A stretch of DNA of 64,000 bases. Source: Guadua angustifolia (lineage: Eukaryota > Streptophyta > Magnoliopsida > Poales > Poaceae). Numbering within the stretch: the stretch's first letter is position 1; each line of letters opens with the position of its first letter. Of this stretch, positions 1-11,847 are shown piece by piece. A program made the position numbers and the translations under genes. The stretch lies in assembly GCA_036346375.1 (NCBI GenBank), contig CM070511.1, positions 6,758,001 through 6,822,000 on the forward strand. The letters run 5' to 3'. A model generated the notes under the pieces. That model was not told where the DNA came from. It did not search any database and saw nothing but the letters and a program-made list of their open reading frames with translations.

Positions 1-559
1 TGTATGTAAGCAATAACATTTAATGGCCACTACAATACAATTTTATTTATGGTCCACTAGATCAAGGGCTGTATGTTTTGCTTTTTAGGAGAATTTATTG
101 CATACTTCTTTTTTCTAATAAAATTCCATGATTTTTATAGTTCAACTTTATTTTGGATCATCGGATTAAAGGTTGGATGCTTCTCTTTTTATAAGAATTT
201 CTTGAATTTCTATTTTTTAGAGTGGTTAACCACGTACCATGAGATTCTACTATATAACAGATCTGGCTCTCCTTGTTTACTACTGTGAATATTTCAAACT
301 AATAAGAAAATTGAGTGGAAGACTGAAGACTTCGAGGTCGTCCACTAGCTAAGTGCGGAATATTAATCTGTTACGAATCTTACGATTTGTCCAGATTTTT
401 TTTCGACATACTTACTGTAGTGGCAAGCACATTATCAGAAACAAATTCATGGTGCGACCAACGGAGAAAGAGGCTTGAGGAACTGAGAGATCGGCTGAAG
501 TGCATTTCTTGTGCTTTACATCGTTCTTGCAATGTGATCATTATTTATTAATGCTTGAT
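1..559. other. AT-rich stretch without a recognisable gene
   Basis: I see no transposon ends, coding motifs or RNA gene here. The open frame at 73-288 is phenylalanine/tyrosine-rich, as expected from translated AT-rich DNA, and has no family resemblance I can name. Confidence 0.5.
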
Positions 560-3110
560 ATGATTAGTTGACAGAACTAAAGATTCAGCTTGAAGGCCAA
601 TCTCACTTTAGGCCTACTATTGGCGTCAAAAGATGTGATGAAGGATCTATCGGCTACAACACAAGAAGAATGCTAGGTTTAGATGGTTCAAGGCGTGCTA
701 ACCGATTTGATCCTACAATCGGTAAGACGGATGGAAAAAATATGCTCAAGACTGATCTAGCATAACAATCGGCAAAGATATAAACAGCCTCATAAAGCCG
801 ATTAAATCTATGGTAACGATAAGTTTAAAAAGCAAATTAGGGATGATTAGATTGTAAAAGGTAGATCTTTCTGAAGAAGGCAATGTGCAACAAGATTGAA
901 GAAAATCAATCCTGATTAGCATAATCGATAAAGATCAACAATTGGTGATACGCAACTTTATTGATCAAGATTGAATTACAAGAGAAGACTATTATAAAGA
1001 TCCACAGGGAAAATAAAAGAGTAAATACGAGTTTGTTTGGATGGTTGTGTTGTTCTTCCCACTTGCCTTTGAGCATCTTTTATAGCATATTGACTTATCG
1101 TATCCTTCTCTAATACGCTGTCCACTATGATCCGTATCGGCTTTTACTTGGATAGAAATCTCCAAGTTTAGATCAATATTGGTCATAGTTCCATCTTTAA
1201 CCTTCCTTTTTCTTTATTCGATATCGGTTAAAATATCCCTTTATCCTTAGCCTGACAATTTAACTATACCTTACCAAATTCTAGTGCAAACATATGTCTC
1301 CTATTTTTGAGAGATAATGTTGTCTTCCAAAAATCTACTTCGTTGGCTTAGCACAAAATTACCATTGATAACAGCTCCATTTATGGCGCCGTCAAATCCT
1401 CCACGTATCTTCATTAACCGCTTGTGTTATTTCGGAAAATTCTCTCGCCTTTTATTGTTGATTTTAACCCCCAATATATATATGACGTATATTCTTCCAT
1501 TATTTTCACAAGTTCCTACTCTCAAAACTCCTGTCATTGGCTTTAGCTTGATGCTACAAGTCTCTTGCTCATCAACCTCTGTTAGTTCTCTCAACTCATC
1601 GGTTAATAGATCCCAATCAAGTACTCCTCCCCATACGTGAGAGTAATGATCAATTTTACTTAGGGCTAGTAGGGAGTCTTGATTCATCGATCATAATAGA
1701 ACAAGAGTATAGGATAGAAGAATGAAGTAAGAGCTTTAGAGCTTAGCCGGCATCACTTAAGGGATGGAGTGGTATAATCGGATTGCGGCCCAATAGATGG
1801 TTGAATGGGAATGTATGGGCGTAGTAGAGCGTCTCTCCATATCCTCATGAAGAGACCTTAGAGGGCAAAGTTAAATATACAAATAGTTGATCTGTCGGAG
1901 AGAGTTTATCTTGCGCTCTAGCAGTGAAGCAAAGCTTACCCCAGTAGGCTCCAGGAAATATTTGGCCTTCTTTCTTGAACTTTGCAGTGAAGACTTCAAT
2001 TAACATGATTTATTCAATTATAAAGATGATAATAACTATCCGTGCCCCTTATTCCTTCACTTGTCAGCTGACAGCAATTGCATGCATGAAGAAATACTTG
2101 AACTATACAAGATTTTCCTATCTCCATGTGTGTTCTCTATCAGCTTGCACACGAGAAATCGGACCTATCAGCTCTCATATGAATGTTACCATCCATCAAT
2201 ATATGCAAGGTAGCTAGGGTTTGGACAAGTTCCCCCAAGTTTTCAATTGTTCGATCGGCTTCAGCCAAAGGAGCACATCCGCAATGCTTCTGGGGCCAAC
2301 ACTACTCTCCATATGGCCGATGGCCTTCAACTCTAGAGACTACCGAATTTCTTTCTACATACTCGAAGGGCAGGAAGTTTAACAAGGTGGTGGTTGACTA
2401 TAAGTGAAGCCTTATACCCATCTTCATGGAGTGTATCGGCTATAATGGCTGCATTTTTTCCAAATCTTCCTCCACCATCATCGATAGATAACACCAATAG
2501 TAATAGCTTGAGTTCTAGCAAAGCTAGTTCATCGGCTTATACTAACTCGAGCTTTGTAAATATCATTGATGTGGTATCAGCTTGAAGTTGATTTCTGTTT
2601 CTCCTCACAAAGATCAAAACCCCTAAACAATTTCAAGAAATCAATGACCAAAACCCTGCCACCCCTGCGATCATCTTCTACCTCTCCGCCCGAACGACGC
2701 TAGCACAAACTAGCTCAAACCTAAAGCAAAACCCAGGTAAAATGGATTACTCGACGCCCTTAGAAACTTAATCTAGAACCGATCAAGCCCAATCGGCCTT
2801 CCATCGCTAGTGCAGCTCGCCGCCCCTTCCTCTGCTATTGTCACACGGTGGCTGACCACTCCAGTCGCCACTAGCCACAGAAAAAGCCACCGCCAGGTGC
2901 TCCTTGGCCTCCTGGTGCTCGTCACATTAGCGGTTGGACCTCCTGGACTTGCTTCACCGGTGGCAAGCCGAACTGATGAGTTCCCTTGCCTAGAGTCACT
3001 GAACTGTGGGACCCCATGTCAGACATAGCCTCTCTCATAGCCGCCTCTTTCTACTAACTCGAGGGCCCCACTGGTTAGTCAACCGGTTTTAAAAGAAAAC
3101 CTTGCGAAAA
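560..3110. repeat. Degenerate unclassified repeat, possibly old LTR retroelement
   Basis: The stretch has many scattered ATCGGC/GCCGAT words and no gene structure. A minus-strand frame at 1427-1687 (86 codons) is open but matches no family I recognise. The part at about 2640-3080 is GC-rich and contains a segment like GGGACCCCATGTCAGACA, a wording common in the U3/U5 part of grass LTRs, so it may be an LTR remnant. No primer site, polypurine tract or flanking target duplication was found, so the class is uncertain. Confidence 0.3.
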
Positions 3111-3204
3111 TAAAAGGCACTGTCAATATGAAGAAGGCACATTTATCATTTTCTCTGGATTTTCTAAACCGAAGCACTTCATGTATGAATAACTTTGCAT
3201 TTTT

Positions 3205-3415
3205 AATCACAAAGAAAACTGATTCTGATGACTACACTATCTGTATCGGTTCACAAAGAAAACCGATTCTAATAAGCTTTCTATCCGTATTGGTTTACTA
3301 AGAAAACCGATTCTGATGACAATACTATCTGTATCAGTTCACAAAGAAAGCCGATTCTGATAAGCATACTATCTGTGTTGGTTCACTGTGAAAATCGATT
3401 CTGATAAGCTTTCAA
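3205..3415. repeat. 44-bp tandem repeat, about 4.6 copies
   Basis: The word CGATTCT recurs at 3220, 3264, 3308, 3352 and 3396, exactly every 44 bases. Each unit contains a short dyad of the type ATCGGTT...AACCGAT. Such short dyad-bearing arrays are typical of CACTA subterminal regions, and a CACTA end lies 370 bases downstream, but no CACTA terminus was found on the left. Confidence 0.75.
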
Positions 3416-4102
3416 TGTGCTAAATTTTAATTATGCCTCTGCAAGTTTTGAATTTTCAGCATTTCATCAAAGAGAGAAAACGCTATAACTTTTTCATACA
3501 TTATTGAAATTATTAGAATTTTGAAGAAACATACTTTAAAATACTGCAAAACTTTTCAAAAAAGAATTTTTTCAAAAAGAGTTCTCATTCAAGAAATATG
3601 CTGAAATTCAATTCGTAGGCATCATTCTTGCGTAAAGCGTACAAAAGTTAAACCTTTTTCAAATTACTCCTGAATTATTCAAACATTTCCAGAAATAAAC
3701 TTTTAACTATTTACGAGCTTTCCCAACTATAATTTCATGCAAAGGAATTTTCTTTCACAATATATGGCACAATAAATTAAGGAAAAACTAGAGTGACAGC
3801 TAGCTAGCTATTTCAAATATTGAGACATCATTTCAATTAATATTACCGTTGCAAAACAGCGAACAAGTTTCAGGATATTTAAATGTACTCCTGAATGATA
3901 GGTAGCTTCTTCCCTAGTTAAGAGCTTTCAATTCCCTAGTTGGGAGACATACATTGCAAACTTCAACAGTGATATCGAATAAACTAATTATATAGTGTAG
4001 TAGCTTGCAAATCTTTTTAACTTCAATGAAACAAAACAAGGATACCATTGATGACTCTTAATCTCTAAATAGGTTAGGTCCAAATCCCATTTGAGGATAT
4101 GT

Positions 4103-4295
4103 GGTTCAGACAACTTCTTGATCAGTTGTTGTACAACTCCAGAGAAAATTTTGGCAGCATTTTCCCACTGTTCTCCAGATACACGTCTCGACAACAGGTC
4201 AAGAGGAGTGTGTATCCGGAGAATACCATAGGGAGATGCTACCGAAATCTACTCTAGAGTTGTACAACAGCTGATCAGGAACTTGTCTGAATCAC
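4103..4295. repeat. Imperfect inverted repeat (foldback) in CACTA end
   Basis: The left arm at 4103-4160 and right arm at 4236-4295 are near reverse complements over about 58 bases, sharing GTTGTACAACTC and TGATCAG, with a loop near 75 bases. An equivalent foldback is present at 56,644-56,830 in the second CACTA copy. Confidence 0.65.
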
Positions 4296-4857
4296 ATATG
4301 CTCAAACTGTCCAAAGAATGTGGACAATTCGAGATTGCTTCCTTATAAATATGCCATTTCGATCAGCATATTTATAAACAAGCACCCTCAAACGGGAGAC
4401 GTAGATTCTGCAGCCTAAACTCTAACATTCATCATGTGACAGCAACAATATAATTTCAGATTAACATGAGAGCACTACAAATTAAGATAATTAAATATAC
4501 ATGTGTGCTTGTCAAATAAAGGGTGTGAAATATGATATGATATATACACAATACCAGTGCAACCTAAATTTTCTTCGCGACATATCCAAATTATGTAGTA
4601 CAAAATTGAAGGGGTTTGAAGGAATGCTCATATTTTGTAGAAAACTACAAATTCTGCAAAATAAAGGGAAATCTCCTTCAGCTAGGCTTTAAATTTACCC
4701 TCTTAACACTGTTCCTTAAGGATTTCAATTTTTTCTCACCCAAATATTGCTTCCAACCACAAAATATGAACTATTTTGTTAAGTGGTGACAGAGAAATCT
4801 CTTCTGAAAAATAGAGGAGAGTTCGGCACGAGTGGTATAAATAACCTAGCAAGGCAC

Positions 4858-5220
4858 GTCAGAATTGGTTCTTACTTAAGAAACGATAGTGATGTTCATG
4901 CTCATTACTATCGATTTTTAAATAAGAAGTGTTGTGATGTGATCATACACATCACCATCGGTTCTTACGTGAGAAGTGATAGTGATGTTATCGCTTCTTT
5001 ATTAAGAACCGTTGTGATGTGCACGTTTACATCACAATCGGTTCTTGTATAAAAAGCGATGGTGATGATCACACACATCGTTATCGCTTCTTACAAAAGA
5101 ACCGATTGTGATGAACATATGCACATCACAATTGGTTCTTATGTGAGAAGCGATAGTGATAATCTAGTGCTATATCACAATTGCTTCTAATTTTAGAACC
5201 GATAGTGATTATTTTTAGTT
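4858..5220. repeat. CACTA subterminal repeats
   Basis: About ten variants of a unit built on ATCGGTTCTTACGTGAGAAG and GATAGTGATG occur in both orientations just inside the element terminus. In CACTA elements such arrays are binding sites for the element's accessory protein, which brings the ends together; that role is family knowledge, not shown here. Confidence 0.7.
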
Positions 5221-5321
5221 TTTTACTATCCCTCTTAAGTCATTTATCATAATCATTTCTTTCTAAAAATTTAAGAATCAATCCAGATGAAACGATAGTA
5301 ATATACTATTATGTAGTAGTG

Positions 5322-6230
5322 TCAATTTTTCCATGGATTTCCAAACTCTGTTTCCTCTGGCTGTGAGGTCACTGGACTCAGACTAAGTACTAGAATGCAC
5401 ATGCATTCTGTAAACACGGAAGAAATCCACCTGACCTTATCAATCCCAGGATACGACGGCAGAATAAATCAATCATCTATTTGCATGGCGACGTGTCCTG
5501 ATTTGATATGGGTCCAAACAGGGGTCTAAAGGCGACAAGGCCTCGTAGTATTTATTTCCTTGTAAACACGTTCCTTCGTGTGTAAACAGTCTTTGAAAGG
5601 ATAGGAGGTAATGAGGACCAGCTGCTGAAAAGTAGGAGCACACCAGTTTGAGATATGCTGTATAACAAATATTACAGTGTCATGTTAAACATCATTCGAT
5701 ACGCAGCATGCAGAGTTTTTCTTTTCAAGAAAGAAAACTTGAATCGCTGACTACAATATGGACATTATTAATTAACAAAAAGGTATCAACAAAATCATGT
5801 CATCTCTTGTTTTACATTGCCGAATTCACCAGAGCAGCATAACGATTAATCGTTAGGTTGCACATTGGCAACGCATAGCAGCTCTATCGAATCCCAACAG
5901 TTCATCTGTTCTGAAGCATATTACATTGATCGTCGCCAGCTTGTTTGCAAAACTCGCAGGGCATTTTTAAGATCGATCAGATGAATGCCAGTCACAAATT
6001 TCATGATTTGGATGGGCAATCCGCCCATTTGATTTGTGGGGCACCGATAGTTCTGATCAGTTAGAGACAAAAGGCATGCCAGGCAAAAGATTATCAGTCA
6101 CTAAGATTGGTTCGTAATCTTTATAAAAGCCATCGAAATGTTTGACGCAGAGAACAGCTCCAGCGGGGTACATTGTCGCCGATGTTCAATCTTCATTCTC
6201 ATAAATGGAGGATGCCCTCAGTACTCAGTA
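5322..6230. other. No recognisable gene
   Basis: Non-coding DNA between the CACTA terminus and the GGGCCGG-type repeat. I see no long frame, transposon terminus or RNA gene. Confidence 0.4.
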
Positions 6231-6231
6231 C

Positions 6232-6640
6232 TAGAGGTGGGCACTCGGGGCCAAGTATTTTTGGGCCGGTCTGAGGCATGGTGATACGGTTCAATTCAAA
6301 GCCCATTCCGACACGAAGTGGACCATGCCAGGCCAGGTATTTTTGGGCCGGTCTGAGGCATGGCGGTACGGTCCAATTCAAAGCCCATCCCGACACGAAG
6401 TAGACCATGCCGGGCCGGCAAGACATTGTAGCAAGAGCCGTGCTAGAGCCGAGAACTGGGCATGATGAGCGGCACAACCCGGCACTATACTGTAGCACGA
6501 GCCGTACTGGATCCGATGACCTAGAGCATGAGGAAAAAGCCTGGCATGAGGGTCACCGACTCGTAGAGCATGAGTGTCATAGATGCACCCAGCAGCATGG
6601 ACACCATCCCCACCGCCGACACCTGAGAGAGATAGGCAAG
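6232..6640. mobile_element. hAT-like non-autonomous remnant with 82-bp direct repeat
   Basis: The stretch begins AGAGGTGGGCACTCGGGGCC and is full of GGGCCGG/CCGGGCC words, a composition typical of plant hAT-type non-autonomous elements, many of which start CAGRGGTGGGC. An 82-bp unit is duplicated head to tail: GTATTTTTGGGCCGGTCTGA occurs at 6255 and again at 6337. I could not find a matching right terminus or an 8-bp target duplication, so the assignment is tentative. Confidence 0.4.
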
Positions 6641-7406
6641 TGGGGAGATAGAGCTGAAAGAGATTGAGAAACGGTGTAAGAAAGTGCTCTCTCTCACCCA
6701 TCTCTCTCAATCTCCCTCTCTCGCTCGTCTCTCTCAATCTCTCTCACTTGTCCCTATCACTCTCTTTTTCATCATTGCCCTCTCTCGTCCGTGTTCAGCA
6801 CATTCCACTCACTCTATGTAACTATTTTAGAATGAATAAATTTTAGTCTTTTTTTTCCTTAATATTTGTGTTCACTGCCTAACTACATACGTCTCCGACT
6901 GCTTTTCTCTTGTTGCAATAGTGCAAATGGGATGAGACTAGACTAGCACGGCACAAAGTAAGCAAAAAAAAACAAGTACTCTCCAACATGCTCTCACTTG
7001 GCAGACATGCCCAGCACGGGTCCATCCTTACTCTGTACTTTGTCTGACAAGAGGCGCAAAAACAAGTACTCTCCCATATGCTCTCATTTGGCAGTTAATG
7101 CAATTTTGTTTGTTAGGCAGTCAAGACAAACTGACAAGAGCTGTGTGCAATCCAACACATCCTGAATTTGTTTGGAGATATCTCTGGACTTGGGGAAAAC
7201 TTCCAACAACTGTTCTATATATGGCGCCGATAAGATGCGTTGAGGACAGACAAGATGGATGCAGTAACACATGTGCTCCCTTGTGACTTAGGTAACTGAG
7301 CCAATCATCGATAACTTCACAGCCAAGCTTGCCAGTATGCACTGCAGAGACTGAAAAAAGTTACTAGCAGTCTCGTACACCTCTTGGATTGCTCTCAGCG
7401 CTGGAC
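6641..7406. other. CT-rich low-complexity DNA, then no recognisable gene
   Basis: At about 6685-6775 the plus strand is almost pure CTCTCT/CAATCT pyrimidine sequence, and frames there are artefacts. The rest to 7406 shows nothing I can name. Overlapping frames near 7084-7342 on both strands do not resemble a family known to me. Confidence 0.45.
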
Positions 7407-8040
7407 ATGGGACTCGGATTGCTTGAAGATCTGGACTTGTTCGTATATTGATGTAGTCACGGGCGATGGATTACTTTTGTATCCAGTGCAATTTGATTCA
7501 GCCAAGTAACTGCGGTTTCTGTATATGCGCTCGTGCACTGGCATCTCTATATTTGCCATTGACATATTAACTCCTTGTAATTTCTCAAATCAAAGGAGAT
7601 AAAGTAACTGCAGTTTGCTTTTCAGCAAATTGGCCATCCTACTGTGGACATGCATGAATGCAGCCCATCTAGGGCCGAAAGGCAAGATGCAGGCTCAGCT
7701 TTCCAATCAGACAGGTGGGACAATACAACTGACAGATCGCTTTCTTACTTGTGGGTTTGGGAATTACTGGGTTGGAGACAAGGTATAACTAACATCAGTT
7801 CATTTCCACATTCGATTTTCACTACAGGAACTGGGATAATTTTTCTTTTATATTTTTAGGGACCTCGCCGCTGCTGCTTCTGCTCAGGCCTTAGCTCGAC
7901 ATTCTAGGGGAAAAAAAATTTCAATTTCGCTTTCTTCTTGGGGCTAGGGGATTATTGGATCAGTGCCAAGGTATCACTAACATCAGTTCAGTTCACGAAT
8001 AATGCGCACACCACACACATGTACATCTTCGGAATTTACC

Positions 8041-8927
8041 TGTAACTTCCCGAATTTGGTTTCAATTATAAAAGTGCATGATTTTCATGAGTTTAAAAAA
8101 ATTTTAGTTGCATATCAAAAATTCCCAAAAGCATATGCTTTGTAATTAAAAATTCTAAAACAAATTCCGTTAACTAAAAATCAGATTTGCAAAAACTTAT
8201 AATTAAATTGTGTGAAATTAAAACCATGTTATTGCGAAACCATTCCAATATTTAAATTCAAACCCCAAACCAAATTAATTTCAAACCCTATTTCCTTCCC
8301 TCTCATCCGTGGCCCAAAACCCAGCAGGCGGCTCGGCCCGAGGAAGCCCAGCAGCAGCCGCCCTCTCTCTTCTCTTCCTCCGTTTCCCTAGCCCACCTCA
8401 TGGCCCACGATCCTAGCACCAGCCGGCCCGTAGCTCCCTTCCCTCTCTCAACTCACTGACGAGCAGGCCCCAGCCCCACCTGTCATTGTAGGGGGAGAGA
8501 GGCACTGCTCTTCTTCCTCACGCTCCTTCTCTCTCTCTCTCTCTCTCGCTCGTTCGATGCTGCCTGTGCTCATGCCCATCTCTGTGTCGAAGTGCTTGTC
8601 CTCCCCTTCCTCTCTATTTAGTCCTTGCCCAAGCGTCACTTTGCTCGCCTGCTTCTCCTCTGCATTTCCCCCAACAATCCCCTTCTTCTCTGCCCCAGGT
8701 AGAGAGGAGTTTAGTCTCACGAGCCATCTTCTCCAGCTCCGGCAACCGATCTCGCCAATCGATTCCAACCGTTGGGGTGAGCTTCTGCCTTTGTTATCTC
8801 ACGCATTATGGTAGCCTCGCTCTCCTCGTCCACAGGCTCATCTTGCCCTTGCTTGTTTCCCTGCAGGGAGGACAAAACGTAACCACTGTCCGTAGAACAA
8901 GCCAGAGCGCACCCACACTGTCGCTGC
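8041..8927 (+). mobile_element. Truncated gypsy-type LTR fragment (copy 1)
   Basis: It begins TGTAACTTCCCGAATTTGG, the start form of the TGTAACACC/TGTAACATCC LTRs elsewhere in this window. It continues through an AT-rich stretch (8041-8300), a GC-rich part and a (TC)n tract at about 8528-8548. The copia LTR at 8928 interrupts it. It contains no convincing gene; the frames here arise from GC-rich LTR sequence. Confidence 0.5.
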
Positions 8928-9401
8928 TATTGAACTAATCTTGTTGTATCTGAGTCATTTACTGTTTCATTTTAGGTATGTTTTAGAGTCCAGCAAAGTT
9001 CATAGTCGCACGCTGATTAGTTACGTCAATCGCCGGATTAGTAACAGTTAATCGAGTCATTAATAGAGTCTATTGGTTAAGATATGTTTGGTGAAAAACT
9101 TATCTAGCTTTGGTTAGTTCGTTTGTGATCTGGAGTCCAAAAAAATTAAAATCAGCAGATGTAATCTTTTGTGTATGTATTGAAGAGAAAACAGAAAAGG
9201 ATGTGGGTTGTTTTGCCACATCGCAAAACGATCTATAGAGCTTTGAAACTGTGAACTTGATCATTGTTTTGCGCAGCTCCAAAGGCTCTCTGCTATTGTT
9301 GTTCTGTATTTTACGTCAGTCTTCTTTCCAGGCTTTGCATCTTCAGCATTGCTGTGAATTGAAGACTGAGATAATTAGAACCTATACCAATTACTCCAAC
9401 A
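8928..9401 (+). repeat. Copia 5' LTR (copy 1)
   Basis: About 474 bases ending CCAACA directly before a tRNA-Met-type primer site. Its first ~80 bases match the 3' LTR that follows the polypurine tract at 24,363 (shared CTAATCTTGTTGTATCTGAG). The 3' LTR starts TGTT; this copy starts TATT, so the terminal TG has decayed. Confidence 0.75.
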
Positions 9402-9402
9402 A

Positions 9403-9416
9403 TAGGTATCAGAGCC
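9403..9416 (+). promoter_or_regulatory. Copia primer binding site (copy 1)
   Basis: TAGGTATCAGAGCC lies one base after the LTR end and matches the 3' end complement of initiator tRNA-Met (usual form TGGTATCAGAGC). It is the start point for minus-strand synthesis in this family. Confidence 0.8.
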
Positions 9417-9474
9417 TTGATCATTGTAAATCTGCACTGATCCAGGTTGGCAACATTGAGCTGATTGATCAACC

Positions 9475-10400
9475 ATGTCTGGTGATCAGTCTTCCCTTGA
9501 TCTGCCGATGTCAAGTAGCAAGGTATTGGCAAGGGGAATTCCAGTACAGTACCTGATGTTGAAAGACTCTAATTATGGCCTTTGGGCTATAAAGATGAGG
9601 ATCATTCTCCACTTGCTTGGAGTTTAGCGAGCAATTGAAGGCGAAGAATTGGTTAGTGAGGAGCTGGATCAAGGCGCTTTGGTAGCAATCTCACAGGCAA
9701 TCCCTGATCATGTGATGATGGCCATTGCTAGAAAGAACATAGCAAGGGAGGTGTGGGAAGCCATACGAGATATATGGATCGGAGAAGATAGAGTCAAGAA
9801 AGCTCGGGTGCAAGTCTTGAAGAGACAATTTGATCGGTTGATCATGGAGGATAATGAGAGCATTGTCAAGTTCTCACACAAGCTTACTATTGTCGTTGGT
9901 GAGCTACAATCTCTTGGTGCAGATTTACATGATAATGTTGTCGTTGAAAAGCTCTTTAGTGCAATTCCAGATCGCTTCTTGCAAATCATCGGGGTTCTTG
10001 AGCCATTCAGCGATGTTGAATCCATGACTTTGCAAGAAGCCCTAGGTCATTTGCAAGCTTTTGAAGAGAGTACTCGAGGGAGACACCTCGGGCATAGCCA
10101 AAAAGAAGGGAACAGCTCCTCACCCATGAGCAGTGGGAGGGCTTGGCTGTGAATGAGAAGAAAAAAGGTGAAGCATCTAGTTCTGGTACCAGCATCAGGT
10201 TCTTCAATGGTCGTGGTCGTGGATGGGGATGCGGTCGAGGTCATGGTCGTGGACATGATCAGGATGAAGGCCGAACGGATGAAGGAGATGAGCGAAAGTA
10301 CATAAAGTTTGACAAAACAAAAGTAAAGTGCTTCAATTGTGATCACTTCGGACACTTTTGAAGTGAATGTCACCGCCAAAATGAGTGAAGGTGCATTACA
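9475..10400 (+). pseudogene. gag: Copia gag (capsid/nucleocapsid), interrupted, copy 1
   Basis: The likely start is the ATG at 9475, 59 bases after the primer site, opening with MSGDQSS. The frame meets a TAG at 9625 (codon 51) and resumes at once, giving the retro-gag core to about 10,150 with motifs such as AIPDHVMMAI and EVWEAIRDIW. A frameshift near 10,143 leads to a basic, glycine-rich GRGRGWGCGRGHGRGHD segment and then the nucleocapsid zinc knuckle CFNCDHFGHF, whose last part is broken by a TGA at 10,360 before SEC (CX2CX4HX4C). Gag packages the element RNA into cytoplasmic particles. As written it could not make a full protein. Confidence 0.8.
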
Positions 10401-10544
10401 TTGAAAAGAAAGATGATGCCGAACCGCTTTTTTGCTATGAGATCTCTAAAGAAGTACATGTTGCCCATGTGGGGGGGGGGAGCGACGGTGATGTTGAATG
10501 AAGAGAAGTAGGAGAAGGTAGTGATGAATAAAGAAGAAACCGAG

Positions 10545-10819
10545 CATCGTAACAAAGGCCGTATCTCGACATCGATGCAAGCAACCACATGGTTGGTTCG
10601 AAGAAATAGTTTGCTGAGCTTGATGAAACTGTTCAAGGCTCGGTGAAGTTTGGGGATAGATCTTATGTGGAGATTTGTGGACGTGGATCAGTACTCCTCA
10701 AATGTAAAAATCAAGAGCACAAGTTACTTACTAAGGTATGTTACATTCCATGTCTCAGAAGTAATATTATCAGCTTGGGGCAACTTGATCAGCATGGATG
10801 TAAAAATGTTATTAAAAAC
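10545..10819 (+). pseudogene. Copia protease / pre-integrase region, copy 1
   Basis: Downstream of gag, frames carry the aspartic-protease neighbourhood of Ty1/copia polyproteins: the ...ASNHMVGS-like segment, then ELDETVQGSVKFGDRS and CYIPCLRSNIISLGQL. In copy 1 the active-site stretch (10,558-10,580) reads out of frame because of small base changes compared with copy 2. The coding region stops abruptly at 10,820, where an LTR-like insertion begins. Confidence 0.7.
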
Positions 10820-11846
10820 TGTCGGCGTGTTAGTGCCAGACAATATTGGTTCGAGTGTATAACCGAGTTCGGTAGAGGGGGGTCTTCGCAGCTGTGTCAC
10901 TCTCAACTCCCTTCTCGTGATGAGTAGGACAGGAAACTCAAAAACACATGGGGATTTACCCAGGTTCGGGCCCATAATGCGGGTAACAGCCCTACGTCCT
11001 GCTCAAACTCTTGTTGCTCTAGTATTCCACTTGTTCACAGTTCGCCCGATCTCTCGATCGTTCGAGCTTTGGATCTCTTTTCTGTTGTGAGCTAATGAAT
11101 CGACCGACCTCCTCCCCCATGCACACTAGCTCCCTTATATACTCTCGGGACTGGCTAGGGCAAATAGAGGGAGTGGTTTTACATTAATTACATTGATTGT
11201 GTTCAGTCCTATCGCTACTGTCCTTCTGAGCCTCTTCGTCTACACCGTTGCTTGACACCGCCTGTCTTCGGATTGCCCGAGGGGAGGGGTTCAGATGCTG
11301 TGTGACGAACGCCTGGTACACGCGTCTCCCCGGCTTGCCCCGGGCGGTGCAAATGGAACGGGAGTTGGTAGAGCTGGCCCAGACGGAGGGATATGTCATT
11401 ATTCCGTCAGGGAGCCCCGCCTATTTAATGGCTCCTAGGCCCACTGTAATGGCTCCATGCATTTATTGACCTCCATGCGCATTTAATGACTCCCATGCGC
11501 ATTTAATGACTCTGATACATCGCGGTCCTGGCGGAGGCTTCAGGTGGAAGGCTCCCAGCCTTGTCTGTGTGGATGACTAACGATGGGTCTGCCTGCTCAT
11601 CGGACGACCACGTGGCCTAGTCATCCGACAGCTCTCCGAGTGGCCATGTGTTCTGGTCATCCGGGGTCATAACCTGGTCGACCGGGGTCGGGACCTGGTC
11701 GCCCGACTGCTCGCTGGGCGGCCACGCATCCTGGTCGCCTGCCAAGCCTCTTTTTAGCAGGTTGAGTCTTTTATACAGGACCTTCTTCTTTCTATTTCTT
11801 GTGCACGTGGTCCCACCTGACAGCGGTGGAGTGAGCACCCCGATGT
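10820..11846. mobile_element. TGTCGGC-type solo LTR-like insertion (copy 1)
   Basis: About 1.0 kb splits the copia polyprotein between SLGQLDQHGCKNVIKN and a later segment starting YTDKNGYINFYDNNKR. It starts TGTCGGCGTG and ends either CCTGACA at 11,822 or GATGTA near 11,846. It contains a TATA-like CTTATATACTCTC at about 11,134 and a TACCCAGGTTCGGGCCCA module, also seen in the LTR at 47,149. These are features of grass LTRs starting TGTCGGC. I could not find a clean target duplication, so the right border is uncertain. Confidence 0.55.
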
Positions 11847-11847
11847 A

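Larger units (their letters stand above)
3785..5321 (-). mobile_element. CACTA (En/Spm) element, one end (truncated)
   Basis: The segment ends with ATGTAGTAGTG at 5311-5321, the inverse of the CACTACTACAT terminus of CACTA transposons. A subterminal repeat array precedes it. It aligns through its length with 56,280-57,467, the transposase-upstream end of the CACTA element farther right, including shared words such as TATTTCAAATATTGAGACAT and a shared foldback. Orientation is set by that comparison (transposase would be read leftward). No transposase or opposite terminus is visible to the left, so this is a truncated or internally deleted copy. Confidence 0.7.

Noticed and set aside
4858..5220. 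Possible CRISPR-like array
   Set aside because: The repeats vary in length and orientation, there are no uniform spacers, and the setting is a plant CACTA terminus.
7084..7342. Possible host gene fragment with open frames on both strands
   Set aside because: No family resemblance, no splice-site context and short length; kept as unassigned.
8448..8814. Pair of overlapping frames on both strands, repeated at 13,605-13,935
   Set aside because: They come from the duplicated LTR fragment with a (TC)n tract. The duplication explains their conservation, not selection.
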